Of a stretch of 49,027 nt of DNA, positions 24,714 to 31,783 are shown in pieces. The notes below the pieces were generated by a model. It was not told the DNA's origin. It did no database searches and saw nothing but the letters and a program-made list of their open reading frames with translations. This DNA comes from Corallococcus carmarthensis (GTDB taxonomy: Bacteria; Myxococcota; Myxococcia; Myxococcales; Myxococcaceae): contig NZ_RAWE01000055.1 in assembly GCF_003611695.1 (NCBI RefSeq), forward strand, positions 1-49,027. The letters run 5' to 3'. The translations under genes were made by a program, and so were the position numbers. How positions within the stretch are numbered: the first letter of the stretch is position 1; each line of letters starts with the position of its first letter.

Positions 24714-26429
24714 GTGAGCCTGAAACAAGACCTCTTCCGGCGGCCTGCCGCCTCCTGGCGCACGTGGTCCTTCACGCTGGTGTGCGCGGCGCTCAGCGCG
24801 TGCGGTGGCTCCGTGGAGGCGGACGCGGATGAGACGGCGCCGGAGTTCGTCGCGCGCGAGGACTCGCTGGCCAACGTGCGGCTGCGCCTGATGGCGGCCA
24901 ACCTGAGCAGCGGCACGGGCCAGGACTACGACCCGGGCCACGGCATCCGCATCTTCCAGGGGACCGACGCGGACGTCGTGATGATCCAGGAGTTCAATTA
25001 CAAGACGGACTCCGCGGCGGACATCCGCAGCTTCGTGGACACCGCCTTCGGCACGGGCTTCTCCTACTACCGCGAGGCCGGCGCGCAGATTCCGAACGGC
25101 ATCATCAGCCGCTACCCCATCATCGCCTCCGGCGAGTGGGACGACACGCAGGTGTCCAACCGCGACTTCGCGTGGGCGCGCATCAACATCCCGGGCCCCA
25201 AGGACCTGTGGGCCATCAGTGTGCACCTGCTGACGACCAGCTCCAGCATCCGCAACACGGAAGCGTCCAACCTGGTGAAGTTCATCAACGCCAACGTGCC
25301 CGCCGGGGACTTCCTGGTGATTGGCGGTGACTTCAACACCGGCAGCCGCAGCGAGGCGGCCTTCAGCACCTTCTCCAGCGTGGTGAGCACGGCGTCGCCG
25401 TACCCGGCGGACCGCAACGGCAACACCAACACCAACGCGGGCCGCAGCTCGCCGTATGACCACGTGCTGGTGGACAGCGACCTGCGCGCCTACCAGACGT
25501 CGGTCGTCATCGGCTCCAGCACCTTCGCCAACGGCCTGGTGGCGGACACGCGCGTGTACTCGCCCATCTCCGACATCTCCCCCGCGGTGTCGGGCGACAG
25601 CGGCGCGTCCGGCATGCAGCACATGGGCATCATCAAGGACTTCCTCATCCCCGGGGACGGCACCACGTCCTCCTCCGTGACGGTGCTGTCGCCCAACGGC
25701 GGTGAGAGCTGGGTGGCCGGCTCGGCGCACACCATCACCTGGTCCGCGTCCGGCGTCACCAACGTGAAGGTGGAGTACTCGCTGAACGGCTCCACCTGGA
25801 CGACGCTGACCTCCAGCGCGTCCGGCGGCAGCGTGGCGTGGACGGTGCCCTCCAGCGCCAGCACCAACGCGTGGGTGCGGGTGAGCGACGCGAGCGACGC
25901 CTCCACCAGCGACCTGTCCAACGCGGCCTTCGCCATCACCACGGGCGGCGGCTCCGGCACGGGCAACGTGTTCATCAACGAGGTGTTGATCAACGAGCCG
26001 GGCTCCGACGTGAACGGCGAGTTCGTGGAGCTGGTCAACAGCGGCACGGCGGCGGTGGACCTGAGCGGCTGGACGGTGTCGGACAGCACGAACGTGCGCC
26101 ACACCTTCGCCAGCGGCACCACGGTGGCGGCGGGCAAGGCGGTGGTGGTGTTCGGCGGCGCGGCGGGCATCCCGTCCGGCACGGTGGGCGCGGTGGCCGC
26201 GTCCACGGGCACGCTGGGGCTGGGTAACAGCGGTGACACCATCACCGTGAAGAACAGCGCCGGCACGGCGGTGGATACGGCCACGTTCGCCTCGTCGCTC
26301 GCGGGCACGGACGGCGTGTCCGCCAACCGCAGCCCGGACGCGTCCTCCACGGGCGGGTTCGTGCTGCACACGGGCGTGTCCAGCCTGAGCAGCTCGCCGG
26401 GTACGCGCGCCAGCGGCTCCGCGTTCTAG
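24714..26429 (+). CDS. Secreted endonuclease/exonuclease/phosphatase lipoprotein with lamin-tail domain
   Basis: A 571-residue lipoprotein (lipobox ALSAC, Cys30). Residues 52-312 are an EEP-fold phosphodiesterase with the metal ligand Glu93 in VMIQEFNY, VHLLTTSS, Asp206/Asn208 in GGDFNTGS, Asp249-His250 in SPYDHVLVD and a terminal His303 in MQHMGI. Residues 323-410 form an Ig-like domain (PNGGESWVAGSAHTITWSAS), and 418-530 a lamin-tail domain (NVFINEVLINEPGSDVNGEF, DLSGWTVSD). This layout occurs in extracellular nucleases, so DNA or RNA cleavage outside the cell is the best guess; phosphatase or sphingomyelinase-type activity is also possible. The GTG start follows AGGA by 9 nt, just after a strong hairpin. 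Confidence 0.88.
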   Translation: MSLKQDLFRRPAASWRTWSFTLVCAALSACGGSVEADADETAPEFVAREDSLANVRLRLMAANLSSGTGQDYDPGHGIRIFQGTDADVVMIQEFNYKTDSAADIRSFVDTAFGTGFSYYREAGAQIPNGIISRYPIIASGEWDDTQVSNRDFAWARINIPGPKDLWAISVHLLTTSSSIRNTEASNLVKFINANVPAGDFLVIGGDFNTGSRSEAAFSTFSSVVSTASPYPADRNGNTNTNAGRSSPYDHVLVDSDLRAYQTSVVIGSSTFANGLVADTRVYSPISDISPAVSGDSGASGMQHMGIIKDFLIPGDGTTSSSVTVLSPNGGESWVAGSAHTITWSASGVTNVKVEYSLNGSTWTTLTSSASGGSVAWTVPSSASTNAWVRVSDASDASTSDLSNAAFAITTGGGSGTGNVFINEVLINEPGSDVNGEFVELVNSGTAAVDLSGWTVSDSTNVRHTFASGTTVAAGKAVVVFGGAAGIPSGTVGAVAASTGTLGLGNSGDTITVKNSAGTAVDTATFASSLAGTDGVSANRSPDASSTGGFVLHTGVSSLSSSPGTRASGSAF

Positions 26430-26441
26430 TGATGAACACCG

Positions 26442-26470
26442 CGCCTCCGGACCGTGCTGGTCCGGAGGCG
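26442..26470. terminator. Strong terminator-like hairpin after the secreted nuclease gene
   Basis: A perfect 12-bp stem (CGCCTCCGGACC at 26442-26453 with 26459-26470) closes a 5-nt loop 13 bases after the TAG stop. No T-tract follows. Position and stability support transcription termination between this gene and the glutathione S-transferase gene. Confidence 0.65.
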
Positions 26471-26529
26471 TGACCTGGGACAGTGTGCCCCCGTCCGTCC
26501 CGCTTCCGGACGCGAGGAGCCCGCCCCCC

Positions 26530-27150
26530 ATGTTGAAGGTCCACCACCTCTCCGAATCCCGCTCGCAGCGCATCCTCTGGCTTCTGGAGGAGCTGGGGCT
26601 CGACTACGAGGTCGTCCGCTACGAGCGCGATCCGAAGACGGGGTTCGCCCCACCGGAGCTCAAGGCCATCCACCCGCTGGGCAAGTCGCCGCTGGTGGAG
26701 GACGGCGGAAGCGTTCTGGCGGAGTCCGGCGCCATCATCGAGTCGCTGATCCGCAAGCACGGCCAGGGCCGGCTTTCGCCCGCGCCGGAGGACCTGGACC
26801 GGTACGCGCACTTCCTCCACTACGCGGAGGGCTCCGCGATGCTGCCCATCGTGCAGCTGCTCTACGTGAAGCGGCTGGGGGAGGCCGCGGCGCCCATCAA
26901 GCCGCGCATCGACTCCGAGCTGAAGAACCACCTGAGCTACCTGGAGGGGGTGCTTCAGGGCCGTGAATACCTGGTGGGCAACGCGCTGACGGGCGCGGAC
27001 ATCCAGCTCTCCTTCGTGCTGGAGGCCGCGAAGTCCTTCCGGCTGCTCGGGGAGTTCCCGAACCTCACGGCCTACCTCGACCGGCTCCACGCGCGCCCCG
27101 CGTACCAGCGGGCCCTGGAGCGGGGCGGGCCCTACAAGATGGGCCGCTGA
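26530..27150 (+). CDS. Glutathione S-transferase family protein
   Basis: A 206-residue cytoplasmic GST. Residues 1-78 form the thioredoxin-fold domain (MLKVHHLSESRSQRILWLLE, HPLGKSPLVEDGG with the cis-Pro, LAESGAIIESL with the glutathione-binding Glu-Ser pair). The remainder is the all-helical domain with LVGNALTGADIQLSFVLEAA, the N-capping and hydrophobic-staple region. It conjugates glutathione or acts as a peroxidase or isomerase; the subclass is unclear. The active residue is likely Ser in the SESRSQR turn. The start at 26530 fits the family N-terminus. Hairpins on both sides (26442-26470 and 27159-27189) suggest it is transcribed alone. Confidence 0.92.
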   Translation: MLKVHHLSESRSQRILWLLEELGLDYEVVRYERDPKTGFAPPELKAIHPLGKSPLVEDGGSVLAESGAIIESLIRKHGQGRLSPAPEDLDRYAHFLHYAEGSAMLPIVQLLYVKRLGEAAAPIKPRIDSELKNHLSYLEGVLQGREYLVGNALTGADIQLSFVLEAAKSFRLLGEFPNLTAYLDRLHARPAYQRALERGGPYKMGR

Positions 27151-27158
27151 AAGACGAC

Positions 27159-27189
27159 GGGCCGCCCCGGGAGCACCTCGGGACGGCCC
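27159..27189. terminator. Bidirectional terminator-like hairpin between convergent genes
   Basis: GGGCCGCCCCG (27159-27169) pairs with 27179-27189 at 10 of 11 positions. It starts 8 nt after the GST stop and lies 21 nt beyond the stop of the convergent S37 peptidase. On the minus strand it is followed by a T-rich stretch (GTCGTCTTTC). Confidence 0.6.
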
Positions 27190-27191
27190 GC

Positions 27192-27214
27192 AACCTGTCC
27201 GACAGCCGGACTAG
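27192..27214. repeat. Degenerate copy of a palindromic intergenic repeat
   Basis: AACCTGTCCGACAG at 27192-27205 is identical to the left part of the perfect palindrome at 48101-48125, and the following bases match except for two changes. It abuts the 3' end of the S37 peptidase gene, as the other copy lies downstream of a minus-strand gene. A dispersed REP-like or terminator element is possible. Confidence 0.45.
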
Positions 27215-28914
27215 TTCCGCGACGCCTCGCGCAGGCGGGGCGGCACGCGGGGGCCGAAGACGGGCGGCTCCTCCGACAGGTCGACCTTGGGGGCGCGCTT
27301 CAGCGGCGAGATGCCCATCCAGCGGTTGAGGGTGGCCTTCGCCTCCGCCTGCGGGACCGCCGGCAGCTGGCTGATGCGCGAGCCGTGGTTTCCGCCCGCC
27401 ACCGTGTACAGATAGGAATCCTGCGCGTTGCCCAGCACGTAGGCCGCCGCCGTCCAGGGGTCGTAGCTGCCGTAGATGAACATCAGGCGCTGCCCCTGGG
27501 TGGACACCCAGTCCTGGATGTCCGGCATGGCCTGCGGGCGGAAGACGTACGGGATGCCCGGCGGCGAGTACACCTCACCGGTGTCGGTGTCCGGGAAGTG
27601 GATGAGCGCGCCCAGGTGCTTCTCATAGGGCTGGGGCCAGCCCAGCTCCACCGCGGCCTGGTAGTAGTAGGCGGCGTACGGCTTGATGCCCGAGTCCGCG
27701 AACGACCCCATGCCCACCTCGTAGTCCATCGCGTCGAACAGCTGCTGGTCCGTCGCGGTGGTGTCGGGGATGTTCCGGGTGCAGTTCCCCGCGCCGTCGT
27801 ACTGCCAGAAGGCGAAGTAGGTCTCGATGGCGGCGTGCTCCAGGGCCAGCTCGAAGCCGAGCTGCGAGTACGTCAGCTTCGGATTCTGCTCCTCCGCGTA
27901 GGCCTTCAGGAGCGTGAGCATGTTCTCCCGGCGCGAGAGCACTTCACGCTGGAAGGCCCACAGCCGCTCGCGGCACGCGAGCTGCGCGTCCCCGCCCACG
28001 CTGTCCTGGAACGTCACGAAACGTTCGTCGTTGCGCTTCGCGATGGGGGCCACGTACGCCACGGTGGCGTCCACGTCGTCCGGGTGGAAGCGGCGGAAGA
28101 ACACCACCGTCTCACCGCCCTTGCTGCCACCCGTGGACACCCACTTGCCGGTGTAGATGCGCTTGAGCGCCTGGGTGAGGCGGTGGAAGTCATCCGCGGA
28201 CTGGCGGATGGTGAGGTGGCTCCAGTCCGCGGGCGACGGGATGCTGGGCGGGAAGAAGCGGTGCTCCACGGCGACCTGGTTCGCGCCCAGGAGCTGCGTG
28301 GGCTCGCTGCGGCCGGTGCCGGTGGAGACGTTGTAGCCGCTGGTGGAGAGCACCATCGGGCTGGCGTCCGCCTTGTGCAGCAGCGTCATGCGCTGCTCGA
28401 AGCGCTGGCATTCCGGGTGGGCGTGGTCCGACGGCTGGTTGTACCTCAGGATGAAGAACCGGTAGCCCGCCGGCACGGTCGCGCCGTTGGGGTTCTCCTG
28501 CACGGTGAGGCCCGGGATGGCTTCCAGCCGGACCCGGATGTCCAGCGATGTGTTGGTGATGACGCTCAGGTCCGGCGTCTGCTCAACCCAGCCGCTCGGC
28601 GTGCAGGCCACGCCGCCGTCGGTGCCCGCGTCCTCGGAGCCCGTGCCCGCGTCCGTTCCGGTGCCCGCGTCGACATCGGTGCCCGCGTCCGTTCCGGAGC
28701 CGGCATCGACATCGGCGCCCGCATCGACATCGGTGCCAGCATCGGTGTTCGTGCCCGCATCCACGATCGGGGTACCGCTGTCAGGACGCGGGTCGTCCGG
28801 GTCATCCTCGCCGCAGGCCAGCGGACCGGCGAGCAGCGTGAGCAGGGGAAGGAGCAGCACCCAGCGCGACGGGGCCGCCGCGTGGGAGTGCCGGAATCTC
28901 AGGGGAGTCTTCAT
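27211..28914 (-). CDS. S37 family (PS-10) peptidase lipoprotein
   Basis: A 567-residue exported peptidase. The signal (VLLLPLLTLLAGPLACGEDD) has lipobox GPLAC with Cys34. Residues about 45-101 are a flexible linker of Asp-Ala-Gly repeats, coded by near-tandem DNA. The catalytic domain has Ser264 in STGGSKGGETVV, an Asp in YGSYDPWTAAAY and His in AGGNHGSRISQLP, the serine carboxypeptidase-like triad of family S37 tripeptidyl aminopeptidases. It is expected to act on the cell surface and supply peptides to this predatory-type organism. The start at 28914 follows GAGGAA. It lies 74 nt downstream of the decaheme gene and may be cotranscribed, though it contains no heme motif. Confidence 0.9.
   Translation of the reverse strand: MKTPLRFRHSHAAAPSRWVLLLPLLTLLAGPLACGEDDPDDPRPDSGTPIVDAGTNTDAGTDVDAGADVDAGSGTDAGTDVDAGTGTDAGTGSEDAGTDGGVACTPSGWVEQTPDLSVITNTSLDIRVRLEAIPGLTVQENPNGATVPAGYRFFILRYNQPSDHAHPECQRFEQRMTLLHKADASPMVLSTSGYNVSTGTGRSEPTQLLGANQVAVEHRFFPPSIPSPADWSHLTIRQSADDFHRLTQALKRIYTGKWVSTGGSKGGETVVFFRRFHPDDVDATVAYVAPIAKRNDERFVTFQDSVGGDAQLACRERLWAFQREVLSRRENMLTLLKAYAEEQNPKLTYSQLGFELALEHAAIETYFAFWQYDGAGNCTRNIPDTTATDQQLFDAMDYEVGMGSFADSGIKPYAAYYYQAAVELGWPQPYEKHLGALIHFPDTDTGEVYSPPGIPYVFRPQAMPDIQDWVSTQGQRLMFIYGSYDPWTAAAYVLGNAQDSYLYTVAGGNHGSRISQLPAVPQAEAKATLNRWMGISPLKRAPKVDLSEEPPVFGPRVPPRLREASRN
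28612..28764. repeat. Asp-Ala-Gly coding repeats in the lipoprotein linker
   Basis: This stretch codes for residues 51-101 of the S37 peptidase and consists of degenerate 12-18 bp units around GCCCGCGTC / GCATCGACATC on the plus strand. All length changes by whole units would stay in frame. It acts as a spacer between the lipid anchor and the catalytic domain. Confidence 0.6.
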
Positions 28915-28988
28915 CGGTCCGCGTTCCTCGGCATCCGCTTCCGCCGGGCCAGCCCCGGCGAGCGACGAAGCCCGCGCGGATTCCACTC

Positions 28989-31349
28989 TCAAGGCCGGAT
29001 CATGTTCAAGGGGGCCGTCCCGGTGAGGTCCTCCACGCTGTCGAAGAGGAGCTGCCCGATGTAGTTGAAGTTGTGTGCCCATGCGCCCGGGTCCTTCCTA
29101 CTCAACTGGTAGTTGTGGGCGGCCTTCACGAGCGCTGGAGTGAATGGCGCGAACGCGTTGGCGGAGACGGACTCGGTGGCGCTGCAGGTGCCGTCCTTGT
29201 CCGTGTCCTTGAAGAAGTAGGGATTGACCTCGCCGTTGTAGCAGAGGCCATTGCCGGTCACCCCGCGCATGGCCGTCAGCAGGCGTGCGGCCATTCCCGA
29301 GACCTCCGCGTCCAGGGGCTCCGTGGTGTTCGCGTCGCCGTCGTAGTCGGCCAGGTGGACGACGCGGATCTGCTCCGCCGCGTCCTGGTCCGCGTGGCAG
29401 GTCTCACAGCGCTCGCTCCACACGTCCGCGATGCGGAAGGTGTGGTTGCTCTTGCCCGGCACATGGCAGCTGGTGCACTGCGCCCCGCCCATGTGCGTGA
29501 GCCGGCTGGCGTAGGTCTTGTTGGGGTACTCGTAGCCAATCCGGGCCTGCGTTCCTTCACGCGTCCCCGCGGCCGGCAGGTAGTGCACGTTCTGGAACCG
29601 CGGCGTGCCGCCCGCCGCCAGCGCCGCGTCGATGGTGGCCTTGGACGCGCGGCCGATGTGGCAGTTGGCGCAGAGGTTGTCCTGGCCCGGCAGGTTCACT
29701 GTCTTGCCGTCCGGAAGCCACGTCTGGGCCGGGATGAAGACGTCGTAGTCGGGCTCGAAGTTCTCGTGGCAGGTGGAGCACTCCAGGCCGTTGGCGGTCT
29801 CCGGCACCAGCTGACCGACCCCGTACTGGACGAAGAACCGGTAGCCCTGCGCACCGCTGTGGCAGCGCGAGCAACTGGCCTGGACGGTCTCGCTCGAGTC
29901 CCAGTTGCGCGCCGCCTTGCTGGCGCCGTTGAAGTGGCCCGGGTCGTTGCGCACCAGCAGGGACGTATCGAAGGGCACGGCCAGCGCCTCGTTCATCGAC
30001 TTCGTCGAGTCATGCAACAGCTGGAGGATGTACTTGGCGTTGTGCGCGAACGCGCCCGGATCCACGCGGGACAGCTGGTAGTTGTACGCCGCCTTCTGCA
30101 AGCGGGGTGTCCAGTGGGCGAACGCGTTGGTGGCGGCGGATTCGGCCTGACTGCACGTCCCGTCCCCGTTGGTGTCCTGGAACCAGTAGGGGTGGGTGTC
30201 GCCGTAGCAGAGGGGCCAGGCCCGCTCCGCGCCGTACCGCTGGATGGCGGCGAGCAACCGGTCACGCAGCCCCTGGATCTCGAAGTAGATGCCCTCGGTG
30301 CGGTCGTGGTCCCCGTCGTAGTCCTGGTTGCGCGAGGCGATCTGCCGGATGTTCCAGGCCTTCGTGACGTCGGTCACGCCGGGATGGCAGGTGGCGCAGG
30401 CATCCCAGCGGACCCGCGTGGTGTGCGGGTCATGGCATTCGTTGCACTTGTCGAAGTTGGGGACGTGGCGGAAGCGCGAGTCGTAGACCTGGTTCGCGTA
30501 CTGGTAGCCGCCGGCGGCCTGGCTGGCGAAGAGCGTCGCGCCCGCGGGGTAGTAATGGATGTTGGTGAAGCCCAGTGCCGGTGAGGCGGTGTCCTCGCCC
30601 ACCACGCCCGCGTCCGCGACCTGCGCGTCGATGTCCTTGCCCGACGCGCGCCCCTGGTGACACACCACGCACCGCGCCTCCGGCCCCAGGCCGGTGACCT
30701 GCTTTCCCGAGGGGAAGGTGACCGCGGTCAGCCCGGAGGCCGCGCTGTCGTGGCACGTCTCGCAGCGGACCACGGACTGCGTGCGGCCGGGGGCATCCAC
30801 CCGTCCGGGGGCGGAGCCGTCGCCGCCCAGGAAGTCGATATAGCCCTCCGAGCTGTGGCACCGCGCGCAGGTGGTGGGAACCATGCCGTCCTCGTTCCAG
30901 TGGGAGAAGGCCTCGGCGGTGGTGTCCGCATGCGGCGAGCCGGACCAGGCGAGGTAATAGGGCACCTGGCTGGGATCGACGCCCGCGTCGCCCGTGAGGC
31001 CGCCCAGCACCACCACGACGTGACGCGCCTCCAGCCGGGACTGCGCGCCGGTGACCTTCACCGCGGTCTCGCCCGCGCCAACGCCTGTCACCTGTCCGGT
31101 GTCGTCCACGGTCGCGATGGCCGGGTTCTCGCTCTCCCATTGGTAGCCGTCGTCGGTGGCCTCGCGCGTGGTGGCCGTGAGCTGGAGCGTCTGACCCACG
31201 AGCACCGAGTGCGGGCCGTCGGTGATGATCTCCGGGTGGGGTGTCTCCAGTCTGGCGCAGGCGCTCAACGTGAAGGCCAGGAGCATCCGTCCGGCCAGGA
31301 GCAGGAGAGGTCGTCTCATCGAAGCCTTCTCGGGGATGAAGTGCGTCAT
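28989..31349 (-). CDS. Decaheme c-type cytochrome lipoprotein with internal duplication
   Basis: A 786-residue lipoprotein with lipobox TLSAC at Cys31, an Ig-like BIG2 domain (about 40-118, LVGQTLQLTATTREATDDGY to VTGVGAGETAVKV) and ten CxxCH heme sites at about 161, 196, 227, 302, 318, 493, 524, 560, 625 and 648. Hemes 1-5 and 6-10 are two copies of one unit about 330 residues long. Each unit ends with a Ca-loop-like DTNGDGTCS or DTDKDGTCS and then NAFAHWTPRLQKAAYNYQLS or its counterpart. The start at 31349 overlaps the stop of the monoheme gene by 4 nt; an ATG at 31319 is a weaker alternative. It is the last gene of the cytochrome operon and the likely surface-exposed electron acceptor/donor. 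Confidence 0.9.
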   Translation of the reverse strand: MTHFIPEKASMRRPLLLLAGRMLLAFTLSACARLETPHPEIITDGPHSVLVGQTLQLTATTREATDDGYQWESENPAIATVDDTGQVTGVGAGETAVKVTGAQSRLEARHVVVVLGGLTGDAGVDPSQVPYYLAWSGSPHADTTAEAFSHWNEDGMVPTTCARCHSSEGYIDFLGGDGSAPGRVDAPGRTQSVVRCETCHDSAASGLTAVTFPSGKQVTGLGPEARCVVCHQGRASGKDIDAQVADAGVVGEDTASPALGFTNIHYYPAGATLFASQAAGGYQYANQVYDSRFRHVPNFDKCNECHDPHTTRVRWDACATCHPGVTDVTKAWNIRQIASRNQDYDGDHDRTEGIYFEIQGLRDRLLAAIQRYGAERAWPLCYGDTHPYWFQDTNGDGTCSQAESAATNAFAHWTPRLQKAAYNYQLSRVDPGAFAHNAKYILQLLHDSTKSMNEALAVPFDTSLLVRNDPGHFNGASKAARNWDSSETVQASCSRCHSGAQGYRFFVQYGVGQLVPETANGLECSTCHENFEPDYDVFIPAQTWLPDGKTVNLPGQDNLCANCHIGRASKATIDAALAAGGTPRFQNVHYLPAAGTREGTQARIGYEYPNKTYASRLTHMGGAQCTSCHVPGKSNHTFRIADVWSERCETCHADQDAAEQIRVVHLADYDGDANTTEPLDAEVSGMAARLLTAMRGVTGNGLCYNGEVNPYFFKDTDKDGTCSATESVSANAFAPFTPALVKAAHNYQLSRKDPGAWAHNFNYIGQLLFDSVEDLTGTAPLNMIRP

Positions 31350-31783
31350 GGTTGAGCGCCTCCGGAGATCCACGCCAGGAGGGTCTGGTACTCCGGCGTG
31401 CTCTCTCCGTAGATGGCTCCGCCGCCGTGGCCCGCGCCGGACGCCTTGCGCAGCAGCCGGCTGGCGGAGGGATTGGATGCGTCCGTCAAGGAGCTGACCT
31501 CCGCGTAGTCAGCGTCGGCATCGCCGGTCAGCACGAAGGAGGTGCTGCCCGCGGCGCCTCCCGCGCGATGACAGGTCTGACAGCCGGTGGTGAGGAGCGG
31601 ATGGACGTCGCTGGCGAAGGAGACGGTGGTTCCACCGTCCCCGCCGCTGCCGCCGCCGTCGGTGGGCGGGACCCCCGCGTCGGGGGAGGGCGCGCCACGG
31701 TGGAGGTCCGCGCACCCAACGACCAGCGCGAACATCACGGTGAGGACCGCGGCCCGTGTCTGGATGCGGGAATCAGAACTCAT
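31346..31783 (-). CDS. Monoheme cytochrome-like lipoprotein
   Basis: A 145-residue lipoprotein (RAAVLTVMFALVVGCADLHR, lipobox VVGC) with a short Pro/Asp/Gly linker (APSPDAGVPPTDGGGSGGDG) and one heme-binding motif CQTCHR in VHPLLTTGCQTCHRAGGAAG. The pattern of one CxxCH, then SRLLRKASGAGHGGG and EYQTLLAWISGGA, is that of the planctomycete-type cytochrome c domain also found twice in the porin fusion encoded just upstream. It overlaps the porin fusion gene by 11 nt and the decaheme gene by 4 nt. A role as an electron shuttle at the outer membrane between those two proteins is inferred. Confidence 0.87.
   Translation of the reverse strand: MSSDSRIQTRAAVLTVMFALVVGCADLHRGAPSPDAGVPPTDGGGSGGDGGTTVSFASDVHPLLTTGCQTCHRAGGAAGSTSFVLTGDADADYAEVSSLTDASNPSASRLLRKASGAGHGGGAIYGESTPEYQTLLAWISGGAQP

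Noticed and set aside
31317-31319. Alternative start of the decaheme gene
   Set aside because: It gives a compact lipoprotein signal and has a GAAGG site, but the ATG at 31349 overlaps the upstream stop like the other junctions of the operon, so the longer form was kept.
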